From Tricholoma matsutake (lineage: Eukaryota; Basidiomycota; Agaricomycetes; Agaricales; Tricholomataceae), in contig AP026544.2 of the NCBI GenBank assembly GCA_026075535.2, positions 2,976,001 through 3,040,000 on the forward strand: DNA of 64,000 bases, read 5' to 3'. Of the stretch, positions 21,723 through 33,890 are shown in pieces (position 1 is the first letter of the stretch; each line of letters opens with the position of its first letter). The notes beneath the pieces are model-generated. The model saw only the letters and a program-made list of their open reading frames with translations, was not told the DNA's origin and did not search any database. Position numbers and translations under genes: made by a program.

Positions 21723-23061
21723 TGATAGGCCCACCTTGTTGTTCAAGCTCGGAAAACACATCTACGATCATCGTCGAAGCTCTACGAACCCATACGAACC
21801 CCTCCAAAGCTCTACGAACCCCTCCAAAGCTCTATGAACCCCTCCAAAGCTCTACGACGCTCTACTAAGCTCTACAAAGTCACAAGAATGCTTTGAAATC
21901 CTTCGCAACACTTCGAAATTCTTTGCGACACCTCGAAATTCTTCATATGCCTTCGGCCGCTATAATACAATTCCCCCGACCTTCGTACAGCTCAGGATAT
22001 ACACTTAGAGCTTCGTCGATGGGTTCCGAACCAGTATCGAGCAATATTGCAGCGATATCGGCCTTCGAACAAGTCTGATATTTCCTCGACCGACTTCAAA
22101 AATCATCGAACATCGCAAATCAACATCAGACACTATATCGCCATCCGAATAATCATCGCACACATGCCAGACGTATTCCCTACCATTGTCAAACAATATC
22201 GCACCAATATCGGGCCACGAACAAAGTCCAAAGAATCTTCGAAAATCTTCGAAAAACATCGAACCTCGAAAAACATTGTCAGACACAGTATTTCCTGTTT
22301 GGATGATCTTCGGACGCATGCTGGACACATGGGACACTATATCGAGTATATTGAACACATTTTGACTGCATGTGCATGCATACAATCTGCTTGAAGCAGT
22401 TTCCGATGTTTTATGCAATTTATAACAAGGACAGTCCACTTTTAGCTATTCTTTCTAATTATTTCTTCATCATGTGTTATATTCACCCTTTCTAGTCTCA
22501 CTTTATTGTTCTGATATACTTCTGTTGTCTTTTGCCTCGAGTTTTCCACATGTTTGCCTCATGTTCTCTAGCCTTTTTAGGTAGTTTCTTTATTTTATAT
22601 AAAAAGATGTACTAGATACAAAGAAAAATAAGAAAGTTGTCGTCTTCCTCCCAGATTGCAGTGATTTGAGAGTTCAGTTTAGTCTTATTCAGTCCAAAGT
22701 CTTGTGTTTTACACTAAACATCTTTGAAAATCCTTGAAAATCCTCGCATTATGCTATTTTTGCTCTTGTTTCCCTCGATTCACCTTTGCTTTGCTTCTAC
22801 TACTTGTCTAGTCCCCTGATCTTGCATCCAAACATATTTGCGCACTCCGAATTCATTGATCTAGCCACAAAATTCCCTGAAATTCCATGAAACACATTCT
22901 TTTAGCTTTGAATTGCTTCGACAAGCAGTCCTCTTATGACTATTTGATGGTCGGTCTGACAGGTGACATCTAGAGGGCCTCACATCCTTCCTTTAACTTG
23001 TGTTATACCATCCAAAGCCATTTAGCAGGTTTTGCTTGGGTTTCTGGGTTGAGCATCATCA
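21723..23061 (+). repeat. repeat R, copy 2 (full, 1339 bp)
   Basis: From TGATAGGCCCACC to GAGCATCATCA. It starts with CTCTACGAACCC/CTCCAAAG repeats, has many TTCGAAAA/TCGAACAT motifs in the middle and a TATA-like TTATATAAAAAG near 22598. No ORF or known domain, and no target duplication around either copy. It replaces about 1 kb of integrase in E. The TG...CA ends and the TATA motif would fit a solo LTR, but this is unproven. Confidence 0.7.
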
Positions 23062-23828
23062 CCAATTGCCAAATTTTCCCACAATAATAAATTCCATTTG
23101 GCCACTTGCATGTCACCCTTCTTTGCTAATTATGAGTATCATCCTCACATGGGAATAGAACCCCAAAGGGAAGTCAAAGTACAGTCAGTAGAAGACTTTG
23201 TATCTAAGATGCAAAAGGTACAGGAAGAAGTGGAGGCAGCATTGATGAAAGCACATGATGACATGATGTGACACACAGATCATACTCAAGATCGCACTCC
23301 AGAGTACAATGTTGGTGACTTGGCATGGCTAAGTACCAAGGACCCAAATATTCCATGACTTTCTAGGAAACTTATGGAGAAACAAGTTGGCCCATACGTA
23401 ATCTCCAAAGTAATGTGGTAGTGCTAAAACTACCCCGATCATTCAAATTTGATCCCAAGATTAACATTTCCCACATACGCCCCTACTGCCTGCCCACTAT
23501 TCCTGGCCAACAAACCACTCCACAACCTCCAATAACAGTAGAAGGTGCTCCAGAATATATAGTTGAAGAAATTCTAGACTCATGTCCTCGACGGAATAAA
23601 TTGGAGTTCCTAATAAAGTGGAAGAACTATACCAATGAAAATAATTTGTGGGAACCCAAAGAGAATTGTAAGCAAGCATGTAATGCGATCACCCAATTCT
23701 TTAAATGTAATCCAAATGCTCTGCGTTGCATTGTGAGAATGGTGTATGAGGGGATGAAATTCCAGCCTTACCAAAATTTCATGGAGGGGACAGATATAAG
23801 ATTTTCTCACCTGGAAGTCGAGGCATAA
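23062..23828 (+). pseudogene. gypsy element E: integrase C-terminus and chromodomain
   Basis: Resumes with AKFSHNNKFHLATCMSPFFA and NYEYHPHMGIEP, the end of the integrase core, then VEDFVSKMQKVQEEVEAAL and YNVGDLAWLSTKD. A frameshift near 23410 leads to VVLKLPRSFKFDPKINISHI and a chromodomain (YIVEEILDSC, FLIKWKNYTNENNLWEP). TGA at 23269 and 23356 sit where Arg is usual. A G-rich tract (GGGGGG, 23831-23836) precedes the LTR. Confidence 0.85.
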
Positions 23829-23839
23829 AAGGGGGGTAA

Positions 23840-24239
23840 TGTTAGGAAACAGCCCCATTACCTAATAAAATTTCATTTTATTTTATTATGTTGAATTACG
23901 CTGCATTATGCTGAATGACACTACACTTTGATAGCATGAGAGTTTTATTTTGCACATATCAATATGTACACACATGTATGAGCATGTCAGTAACAACAAT
24001 GTACAAGATATGTAACATAGTATATAAACCCTAAATATACATGTAGGGGACCCCAGTTGTGTTCTCTTAGGTATTCCACCTACACTTGTGGTGTGAAATG
24101 CCTTTCTCAACAAACTCATCTATTAATAACCCCTCACATCAAAACCATCAATCCCCCATCATGTGCGCGCATCATGCCCCCTTCTTGTAGAGAGAACCCG
24201 CATGGTCTTAGCTAGCAGATAGTGGGTGTCACCCTAACA
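23840..24239 (+). repeat. 3' LTR of element E
   Basis: TGTTAGGAAACAG to GTGTCACCCTAACA, 400 bp, with inverted ends TGTTAGG/CCTAACA and TATATAAACCC at about 24021. No partner 5' LTR in the window. Confidence 0.8.
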
Positions 24240-24358
24240 GTTTGCTTGCTGTCATGGACAACATTCATAAGGAATCCAAACAAAGATGACATTGCTTCAA
24301 TACATGAACAGTACACCTCACTCTCCAATACCCTCTAACTCAATGTGTCTTGCTGCTG

Positions 24359-24849
24359 ATGGAGCAGTCATCTGATACCAGGCCAACTGCAAGCAGCAGT
24401 CCCATCCAACCAACATTTGCATTACTATCAGACTCTCACAAGGTGAAAGGCACTGCACTGCTGCTGAAAGTCACTCAACATGAAGCTCTGCTTGAGTTGA
24501 CATCACAAGAGCTTGCCAATGTGGTTGAGAAGAGTGCTGGGTATGATTCAGTTATCAACAAACTGCAGGCGGACCATCAGAAAATGTTGAAGGATGTGCA
24601 GAAAGCTCATCAGAAGATTTGGGATTTGGATGACCAGGTTGGGATGTTATTGTGAATTGTTCAAGACATCTCTGACAAATACGAATGCATCCTCCATCGT
24701 ATTCATGAACCAGATGAATTGGATGAATCCCCAGATGAAGGATTAATGGAAGCTGAGTGAGAGAGAGTGGAAGTGAGCTTTGCAGCATACAGTGATAATG
24801 GCCTCAAGGTGAGCAAATCCTACACTCAATGTCCTCAGATGACTAAAGA
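24359..24849 (+). pseudogene. unrecognised coiled-coil ORF
   Basis: A frame from ATG 24359 with TGA at 24653-24655 and another near 24758. Ser/Pro-rich start, then a likely coiled coil (residues about 40-130, e.g. NKLQADHQKMLKDVQKAHQK) and an acidic end. No homologue recognised. Both stops are TGA, as in the surrounding elements, so it may be an old element-encoded protein. The rest of 24240-24956 holds nothing recognisable. Confidence 0.3.
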
Positions 24850-25673
24850 CCAGTGATGAACAATTAGGAACTTACACACCATGTTTATGCTTATAAACTT
24901 GGAATCATGAAGCTGTCCAACATCTCAAAGCGGCCTTGGTTCCCAGATAGTGAAAGCTATCCACCCAGCAGGTTGTGATGCATTACATAAGACATCAACA
25001 ACACCAAATATGGTACTTTGGGTGGTTGGCAAGTCATGCAATGCTATAAGGGCAACCTTAGAAGCCACTTAATTAGTGGACTAGCAAAGGGAAATCCAAA
25101 GAGAAAACTATAAGGACCTCTTTGCCAATGCCCAGTATATGTAAAGATTGCAAAAATCAAATAATAGCCTAAAAATAGAAAAGGCAGAGATAGGCAGATC
25201 AAGGCCACCAAATGACATCACACCAAGGGGTGGATGTTGGAAAGGGTACTTTGCCTCTAAATATAAAACTGTCAACATGCACAAATGTGATAGAAAGGGA
25301 AATTAGTAATAAAATAAGGAAAAATCATAGAAAATGAAGAATAGGAGGAAATGAAGGGAGGAAAAATATAGGACAAACATAAAAAATAGAAGAAACACAT
25401 GGGGCACCCCCTAGTCCCCTTACAGATGCTATCAGTCTGCATGAATGTCAAAGTTCATCCACTGTTGTATACCAGATAAGTTCTATAGAGCAGCTTATTT
25501 ATGCCTTTTAGATAGTGTGATTTATTTTAAACAAGGTCAAAGGGAGTAAAATCACTGACAAGAGTATATATTTTAATAATTTACAGTACCTCACACAAAC
25601 ACAAAGGAGGTGACACTATAAATAAACTAACCCTCTTGTGGACACGAGAGGGGGGGCATGTCCAAACTTCCTA

Positions 25674-26226
25674 TGGAGCTGTTCACTTAAGCACCACTAC
25701 TTTTGTGCAACCGCCAATTTGATCCCAAGAATTTTTTTCAACCCTAACCCTGGGAGTGGGACTTTTAAAGCATGAGTTGGAGAATTTCTCTGTACATAGT
25801 GGTCAATTTAATCCAGTTACCACTGTCAATGGCTAAAGGATATTGCAAAAATAATATTGCAAAGGCTAGAAACTTCTGACATGGCACATCCAAAGATACC
25901 AAGAAGTGAACTCTTCACTCAATTTTTTATGTATGTTTTTTTCATCAATAGAATATCTTCACAAGGCAGAAAGGAGTGTGTTTACTGAAAGAATAACAAC
26001 CAAAGCTTTTTTTGCTTGCTGTAGAGGCTAATATGTCTGCACCTGCCAATTTGGCCTATGCTTGAGAAAATTTCTCACTCAATTTTGAAGCTATTGAAAA
26101 TCCCTCAATAGGATATCTTCCTCTCACCAAAAGGAGTGCTTTTACAGAAGGAATAAAAAATTGGCCATTATTCAAAGTGTGAGGAACCATTGCACAAAAG
26201 TGGTGGTGCTTAAGCAAACAGCTCCA
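25674..26226. mobile_element. 553-bp MITE with TA target duplication
   Basis: Ends TGGAGCTGTTCACTTAAGCA and its near-complement TGCTTAAGCAAACAGCTCCA, about 38-bp arms, flanked by TA at 25672-25673 and 26227-26228. Two imperfect direct copies of about 100 bases lie inside (around 25913 and 26072). Non-coding. Confidence 0.75.
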
Positions 26227-26228
26227 TA

Positions 26229-26979
26229 ACTAATCATGCAAGGTGCATGAGGGGTTTATAGTACTGCCCCAAGAATGGTCATATGCCATCCCCAGCCACT
26301 TGCTCCTTATTTCCATGCATGTGTTGTTGGTGGTAGGTTCCCCATGTGTGCTCCTGTCTCCATGGCAGTCCTCGACTCATTGTCTCGTCCCCTGTCATTC
26401 TTCTTGTTCTTCCTGTTGAACCCGAGTCCTCCATCATCGTTGTCTGTTTCTGGGTGCTGATGTCCATTGCTGTCATAGTGAGTTCCATCCACCCACAATC
26501 CACCCTGGAGCAGTGACTCACAGGGCTGGGGGTGGGTGCTCAGCCACTCCTTGTTGTAGGGTGGTTATCAGTTGTTGTGGCTGGGCACAGGGGTGGCCAC
26601 TAGAGAATGGCAGGGGTAGACCCCCAGTATACCCCTGATGATCTCTGACTAGTATGAGTGGAACACTCATACTAGCCACCATCACAGTATGTCTATAACC
26701 TACAAGAATGAAATGCATTGGTCAGTTGAAAGAAGATATACAAAACCTAACTAGGGCCAAAACAATGATGGACATTGTTTGGGCCCATTTTGGGTGTAAT
26801 CCAGGTTGTCATCACTCAGTGGTCCTGTGGCATGATGGCAGGTACTGTAGTCAGGGTTGCAACTGTTAGCACATTGATGAACAATGGGGGAAGGATGTGG
26901 TGTCAAGCTGAGGGAAACCTTTTCAATCATTGACAATCAACAAACAACTTTTCCCATCACATGTCAAGCATACATGTGT
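26229..26979. other. no gene seen; short palindrome
   Basis: No credible coding region. A 27-base near-perfect palindrome (arms CTAGTATGAGTG/CACTCATACTAG) lies at 26649-26675. Confidence 0.4.
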
Positions 26980-27028
26980 TGCATCACAACCTGCTGGGTG
27001 GATAGGGTTGCATAAAATATTCAAGCCC

Positions 27029-27096
27029 AGTAATTTACCAGTAATTTACAGAGGTCAGATAGGAGGGGCGGTAATTTACTGGTAATTTACTGGTAA
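27029..27096. repeat. interlaced TTTACCAGTAA inverted repeats
   Basis: CCAGTAATTTACCAGTAATT at 27029 onward is mirrored by GGTAATTTACTGGTAATTTA ending near 27096. It resembles a transposon subterminal binding region; no element boundary was found. Nothing else is seen up to 27666. Confidence 0.35.
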
Positions 27097-27674
27097 AATA
27101 TTCCACATGATATATTCACGTGACCTTTTCAGCAAAAGTTTTCTTACAGATCCATTGAGAAGTCATTGTCCAGCTCTCCAAGGGCTTCTTCAGGGCACAG
27201 GTTAGGCTGAGCAGTGAGATCAGAAAGATCACCAGAGGGTCCCTCAGAAAGAGCTGCTGCCAGGCACTGAGATGAGAGTGTTGAGAGTGATTGGGAAGGA
27301 AGAGTAAGAGAAGCTCTATGTAAGACTCAAGGGTAGCTAAGTTGTACTAAGTGAGTTGCTAGTTAAGCACCAATGACAAAGAGTGTTATTAGCTGAGGTA
27401 AATGACTGAACAGCTAACTACTTATATATCAAGGTATTACTAATGTCTGACTACATGATAATGATGATAGCCAAAGTGATGCTCAGGGACTTCAAGTAAG
27501 CCTAGTAGTAAACATTAGTAATACAGGTCTTGGTGAGTAATCGACATTACTAAGGGGAAGCATAAGTCCATAAGATTATCAGATAATGGAGATCTAACAG
27601 AGAGATCAACATTTGGGGAGACATCAAGAGAATCCTCAGGAGGGAAAACTCAATATTCAGCTCATCTAACCAGC

Positions 27675-28276
27675 TAGTGTTTGAAAGTCCGGTCTGGTCC
27701 GGTTTTTTGGACCCCAGAAGGGGCAACCATGAACCAGACCAGTCCATACATTTTTCAAATTTAGGGCAACCGGCAACTGAACTGACTACAACCAGTCCAC
27801 ATCGGTTCGGTTGCCTACAAAAGACCAGTTGCAACCGGTCTTTGGTCCAGTCTTTTCTTATATCCAAAAAAACCCACGAGTCATGTCGCCATGACTGGCG
27901 GGTTCCTTTCCTGCAATGACATACCTCAAATCTATAATAATTTTGTATCTTTTCAACACATTATTACAGAAAGGAACCAGCCAGTCATGGCGACATGACT
28001 CACAGGTTTTTCCTGCAATAATCCATACAAAATACACAGGCGATCTGAGGTGCTCTGCCTTTTCTTGAAGCATTTTGGATAGGCTGATGGTTTGGTTGTA
28101 GACCGGTTTAGACCAGTCTTTTGTGGTTCAACTACTAATCTACAAATGAGATGGACCGACAACCAGACTGCTTTTGAACCAGCTAGGACTGCAACCATGG
28201 TCCATGTAGGACCAGTTGCAGTCCAGTTCGGTTGTCAGTCTTTTTGCGGTCCATTGGACCAGACTTTGAAACACTA
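27675..28276. mobile_element. 602-bp hAT-type MITE, 8-bp target duplication
   Basis: Ends TAGTGTTTGAAAGTC and GACTTTGAAACACTA, flanked by TAACCAGC (27667-27674 and 28277-28284). Carries many (A)CCGGT/ACCAGT-type subterminal repeats and an internal inverted repeat (arms near 27868-27912 and 27966-28008, including GAGTCATGTCGCCATGACTG). The 8-bp duplication assigns it to hAT. Confidence 0.8.
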
Positions 28277-30122
28277 TAACCAGCTGTCATCTTCATCATC
28301 ATCTGGGTTTTCAGTGGCTGCACTACCCAACTTTGAGAAGAACCTGTTCTTGATGTTGAAATTTTTGACAGAAGGTTTTGATCTAGCATGCAGACAAGAC
28401 TGAGTAATACGTTGATGAGTAAGATAAACATCGAGGACTAGGAATAATTAAACATGCACACCTTTTCCTCTGTTTTGTAATACTGCTGTATTTGAGTCAT
28501 CACAGTCATTGCAGGAACTGATAGTCAGGAATGTAGTGTGGGAGTCAACCATGTGAATGTCAAAACTGTTTGTTCTTCTGGCATGGAGTTCATGTGAACA
28601 GAGTATATCTTAATTGCAAGATGCTGTCACAGTATCAGTTTGTCATGGTGGCCAAAGATCAAAATGAAAGTACCACACTGGGAGTATCGCAGCAGAATCA
28701 GATCTGAGCCCTTGCCACCATTTTAGGACACATTTCTTCTCATCAACTGGAAGGTTGAAGGGATACTGGTGGCATGCATATGCTTTGAATTTGCTGAGAA
28801 ACTGTGCTTTGAATGCTGCAGTGTGACCTCTCCATCTGGTGAATACTTCCTTTCCCCCAAACTTGATTTCCTTCTCAGCAAGATCAACAAGGAAATGAGC
28901 ACCAGTTTTGAAAGTGTCAACATGACAGATTCCTGCATACTGTGATGATGAGTCATTGTTTGACTTGAACAGATCTGACTTAAGATATGCTACATGTTTC
29001 TGAGACCAAACTGAGCATTACAAGAAAATAAGTACTCACTAGAATCGAGATATGTTGCAGCTAGGTAGACTTGATTAGATAAATTACCACCCTTGAACAT
29101 TTGCCAGTGTCAACTGTTGAGAATGCTGTGCATGCCAGAATATGAATATATCTGCAGCTGTTGATTCATTGGCTTCAAGGCAGGCCAACACTTTGACAGC
29201 TGGCATTCTAACATCAACTAGCTGGGCAAGGTTGAATTTGAACTCCATCGCTGACTGTGATATATGCAGCTGGAAATTTGTTGCCAGTTTGCCAACAATG
29301 TTAGCATGATTTACAATTCACATTGTCAAAATGATATACACCTCAAGATCAAAAATGCCATTGTGTACAACCTGTTTACCATGTTTTTCCGATGGCTTCC
29401 AGCCCAGGGCCCTTGTGCAGCTCTTTGCATGTAGTTTTCAGCTCAGCACTCCCAAGGTGGGATGTATGAAACTTTGGGATAACACCATGAACAATCTTGA
29501 TAGGTTCTATGAGAATAAGGGAGCTTTGCCATATCCTTAATGGTGTTACTGATATGATGAACAATATCTGCTATGTTCAAGGCTTGGGGTACCTCATCAA
29601 TGAAAAGTTGTCGAGTGACATGTGTGTTGCTGGTGCTGTTGCAAACAATAGCACTGATTCTTGTTCAACCAATGGTGTCCACTGTCTATTTCAAAAAGTG
29701 TAAGTGGACAATCAGAAGGATTGATATAAATGGAGATAACACCTCAAGGACAAGATTTTTGATCCAAACTCCTGTGTGAGACTTGGATTGTAGTGAGCCA
29801 GGAGGACCTATAAGATCACATGGTGCAACAAGTACAAATAACATATAATTGCAATGTATGTGATACAGTTTAAAGTTTGGCTACTGTACAAATTAGGAAG
29901 GAGCCAGTTTTATAGGAACCGGCTCAGTCTAAATATAATAGATATAAACATGATCTCCCCAGGGTCGGTGGAGATCACTACATGGATGTTGCCTCATGAC
30001 CTTCTATCAGATATACTTTCCTCTTTGGTGTTGAAATGTGTATTGTCCAGAATGCCTCTCTGCCATTTGTTGTACTGCCATCACATGATATTGTCAAGTC
30101 TTCTTGAGTTTGCAGGTATTCC

Positions 30123-30260
30123 TGGAAGGAAGCCAGAGCTTCTGGGGAATCTAGAATACAGTACAAGTACTCAAAGTCTAGACTATATACTACTAGAATA
30201 ACATGTGATAAACTGGGTTCCATGTGATATTGTTGTGATGATGTAAGAGGAACTCTTACA
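30123..30260 (-). repeat. 3' LTR of element C
   Basis: 138 bp; matches 32323-32507 except for about 50 bases missing next to GGGGAATCTAG. Confidence 0.75.
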
Positions 30261-30368
30261 CTCTCTCATCATACTCCAAAGAAATGACCAGGGGGGGCTT
30301 GAATCAACAAGTCACAGGCACACTTTACATGTTGGTGAAAACATTGAGTTGCCTGGTAGTGGACTGAT

Positions 30369-30500
30369 GAGGACAGTGGGCATTGATGAGGACAGTGGGC
30401 ATTGATGAGGACAGTGGGCATTGATGAGACAGTGGGCATTGATGGTGCACAGGTGACATGGTGCTGGGGACAGGTACAGTGACATGGGGGGGGGGGGGGG
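30369..30500. repeat. 20-bp tandem repeat and G-run
   Basis: Four copies of GATGAGGACAGTGGGCATT (the last shortened), then an uninterrupted run of about 14 G near 30487. Likely slippage products inside element C. Confidence 0.7.
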
Positions 30501-32322
30501 AGGGGTGGCAAAACAGTGCATTTACAGGAAACCTGGGGCGAGCTGGGGTGTATGGATGGAAATGTGGGCATAGATGGTCAGTGGGGGGTGTCATCAGGCA
30601 TTCACAGCATTGTTGGTGACACGGCAGGGGTGTAGGATGCAGGTGGCGGCAAAACAGCTCATTTTGGGGGTTCAGGGGTGAGCTAGCACTTTGGGGTGTG
30701 TTTTGGGGATGTTTTGCTGGTTCTGGCTGTGTACGTCGTTGTCATCCGAGAAGGTCACCAAGCCTGGTGATGAGATCGGTTGCGAGATGTTCTGGGGAGT
30801 TGATGAGACAGCAAAGATCCATATCTGAATTTCGTAGACTGAAACTGTTTGCAGTGCTTCTGAATGAGAGCAGGCAACTGTCAGGTTCAATTGTATGGAT
30901 GAGGCATTCTAGAAGTTTGTGGATGTCTTCCTTTACAGCCATTTTCTCAGTAGTTGGTAGGAGATGTATGACAAAATCAAAGAGACATTGAGAGAGGTCA
31001 GGGACAAAATGCTGCTTGTAAGCATGTCTTTGTTGGCAAGCATTGTGATAATGAATTGACTGAGTAGACAATGACCATGAGTAGGCCATGGACAATGATG
31101 AGGATGGCTATGGGGAGAGGGAAGAGATGAGAAGGGGGAGATGGGGAGATGGGGAGATGTGGGGGGTATGAGAGCAGCAACAGAGGAAGGTGGGGTTGGC
31201 AGGGCTCATACGTCAAGCAGATCACACGTTTCAAATGAATGCATGGGCATGTAGGCATGCAACGGTTGTTTTCTGGGCTGTGGTTAGTGTTCCAGAGGGC
31301 AGCGCAGGGGGTTGAGTTGTCATTGACAGACACATTGTCGATGATGTAGCTGGCGCAAGTTTGGGAGAGTAAGGGATACAGCTGTCATTGACAAACACAT
31401 TGACAATGACGTGGCAGAGCTGGTGGACACGTGAGGCATTGTGGGTGGGCTCGTGGTGCAGAACAAGGAGCTAGGAATTGAGCAGGGAGGGACTGGGAGG
31501 TGTAGGGGGTTGTAGCAGTCATCATTGGAGATGGTGGGGCTGGCAGGAGTTGTCTATTTGTAGAGTAGCAGATGCATTCCAATGAACATGTCCGCACATA
31601 GACACCTAACGTAGTTTTCTGGGTTGTGTGGGTGCCTGCTGCAGTTCCAGGCATTGTTGCAGAGGCAGATGTGGCTGGCAACAGTGGCATTGGCAGCTCT
31701 GACATGGCAGGCGATGGTGGTGGCTTAGGGTGTAACAGGTGGGGCTGAGGGTTCATGTGGGAAGTGGTTGGAGAAAAGCAGGGTGGGGCGGGACATTGCA
31801 TTGTTGTCCACATAACATTGACGGTGACTTGGCAGTTCCAGTGGGGGAATGGTTAATGATGAGAGGGTGGTGGAAAACATGGTTGCTGGCAAAAACAGTG
31901 CTTCTCTGGGGTGTCTGGGGCCAGGTGAGGAGATGGGGTAGAGTCCAGGGGAGTTATGAGGGTGGTTGTTGGTCTCCTCATTCCTGAGCTGTGGATCGTG
32001 CTCCAAAAGGGGCCAGAGTGATACAACCATCATCAACAAACATGTCAGTTGATGATGTGGCAATTTGCATGGATGTGGACACATCATCGAAGTGGTGTGG
32101 GGTTGGTAATGGTCTTGTGAGGTCATTTGGAGTTTTTGGAGCTGAGCGAGGGGTGGGGTTGAGATGGGGTATAGGAGGTGGATAAATGAGAGTAAGATGT
32201 TGATACTGTGTCTGGTGTGAAAAAATTGACCGTTTCAGAAATTTCAGGGTTGGTGAGGTTTCAGGAAAAGAGCGTGTGAGAGAGAATAGAGTGTTGATAG
32301 TAAGCTTATTATCAAAAAAAAT

Positions 32323-32507
32323 TGGAAGGAAGCTGGAGCTTCCAACACTCAAGGACACAAGAACTATATGGAACTTTATATAATTTGATGGGGGAATCTA
32401 GAATACAGTACAAGTACTCAAAGTCTAGACTATATACTACTAGAATAACATGTGATAAACTGGGTTGCATGTGATATTGTTGTGATGATGTAAGAGGAAC
32501 TCTTACA
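32323..32507 (-). repeat. 5' LTR of element C
   Basis: 185 bp; includes TATATAAAG near 32370 on the minus strand. Followed on its outer side by target copy ATTCC. Confidence 0.75.
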
Positions 32508-33585
32508 ATTCCAACTGCTCTGCCATCACATTCTATGCCTCACATATGATCTATTCTGTCTCTAGCTCTTCCCATGTAGCTGGTGTGTATGTGGGATCAG
32601 CAACTGTCAACATTCAGGCCTGGATATATTATGTGTAGGCAAACCAGCTGCACAAATCAATAGCAGGATTGCAAAATCCAGCCTCTTATGTCATTCATCT
32701 CTTCCCAACATGTGGGCCTCTTCAAACCACTCATTAGTTGGCACTGACCTCCCATCCTCAGTCTTCTTTGTTATGTCAACCTGACCTGAACCCTCATGTT
32801 CCTTATTCTGTTCATTATCTGTCTGCTCAGCCTCAGAATCCAAGACCCTGTTCAAAAATACATTATTGGTAGCCAGTTGTCTTGCTTTTGTTTGAAGGTG
32901 TTTAGTGCATACATGGGCATGTTTTATGGTTTGTTGGAGGTTTTGGTTTGAAAAGGTGACATTGCACCCAACCCTGATGCAACTATGAAGGTGCTTTCCC
33001 AGTTGCGACTCCAGGAAACATTTTTGGAGGAAAAGATCAAGTGTGGCTTTCTTTGGATGTCCAGAGGCTGAGCGATGCTTTGGTTTGGCAGGGGTGATGT
33101 CAACTGGATGGTAAGCATTGAACTTGTTCTCTCATTCAGTTATAATGCTCTGATCAGTATCACTTTTTTCAGATTCATATCTGTTGGTTTGCCCCAATCA
33201 TTGGTGTGGTGTGGGAAGGTTTTTCATGCTTTGTAGGCAGGTGTGGTGGTGGCATTGTGGTTCATTCTGAGTGTTGATCTGATGAGGTGAGAACAGTTTG
33301 CACCTTGGCTTTAGCTATTGACTTCACTGAGTTCTTCTGCTGTACAGCTGGGGAAAACTGAGTTTGCTGAGGAACCATCATCTGCAATGTGAATGCAGGT
33401 GTGGATGTCATGTTTCTGCCAACAGTCTCCTGCCAGAGGTTGTTTCCATAAGTCTTTTTCACATTAAAATACTATTCATCACAAACTGAGCTGGTCTGTT
33501 TCAGGTAATTCCCACTAAGTATCAACATGTCAATGCGTGCTGAAATACAGCCATCTTCAGGTATGAGGGGAAATACTGCAGGCAG

Positions 33586-33890
33586 TGTTGAAATTAATCC
33601 CTGATGCATGCTGTATACATGAGGCAATACATGCAGCATACACATGTATACATGAGGCGATACATGCAGCATATGCATGTTACTGCGCTTACTGCGCATA
33701 CATGCGGTAAACACATTCCCGAGTCATGTGACATCCTTAATATTATGTATATAAGGAGAACCTGTACCATAGTAGGAATACAGTGTTCTTACCTCTGCTA
33801 ACCCTAGCTGTAAGTCTAACTAAACCCCAGGTAGGTTGTAAGGAACATGTTGTCTCTTCCCCTGTGCAGCGTATATAGTCTGCTCCAACA
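33586..33890 (+). repeat. copia 5' LTR
   Basis: TGTTGAAATTAATCCC to TGCTCCAACA. Contains ATGCATG/CATGTATAC palindromes and a TATATAAGG box near 33750. Confidence 0.95.

Larger units (their letters stand above)
24957..27005. repeat. 2-kb segment with 26-bp perfect inverted ends
   Basis: CTATCCACCCAGCAGGTTGT and six more bases at 24957-24982 are exactly inverted at 26980-27005. No matching target duplication was found. The interior contains the TA-flanked MITE at 25674 and otherwise no gene. It may be a decayed DNA transposon. Confidence 0.35.
30123..32507 (-). mobile_element. non-autonomous LTR element C
   Basis: Minus-strand element with LTRs 32507-32323 (5') and 30260-30123 (3'), starting TGTAAGAG and ending TTCCTTCCA. 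Target duplication ATTCC (30118-30122 and 32508-32512). Removing the element and one ATTCC joins the hAT frame as EQLEYLQTQEDL. The interior has Pro/Ser/Thr-rich frames (for instance 32358-31978 and 31095-30742) and a stretch near 30620-30730 that resembles element B near 4780-4870, so C belongs with A and B although its LTR differs. No pol. Contains a 20-bp tandem repeat and a G-run at 30369-30500. Confidence 0.75.
28438..33135 (-). pseudogene. hAT transposase, split by element C
   Basis: Minus-strand remains of an agaricomycete hAT transposase. N-terminal part (33135-32513): basic stretch HPVDITPAKPKHRSASGHPK, a Cys/His zinc-finger-like segment (CIRVGCNVTF, HAHVC), then MLGRDE*HKRLDFAILLLIC and VADPTYTPATWEE. 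Element C interrupts at GAATAC. Beyond it, at 30117-29978: LQTQEDLTISCDGSTTNGRE then AFWTIHISTPKRKVYLIEGH, holding the first catalytic Asp. Further on: NTIKDMAKLPY, FHTSHLGSAELK, GLEAIGKTW (29530-29380), then PFNLPVDEKKCVLKWWQGL and the dimerisation region NSMPEEQTVLTFTWLTPTL near 28580-28450, ending TAG 28438-28440. Several frameshifts and stops; non-functional. Confidence 0.8.

Noticed and set aside
21723..23061. R called a solo LTR
   Set aside because: It has TG...CA ends and a TATA motif, but there is no target duplication at either copy and no matching internal element; left unclassified.
30672..32358. Element C internal frames as host genes
   Set aside because: They lie inside LTRs with a confirmed target duplication and share composition with elements A and B.
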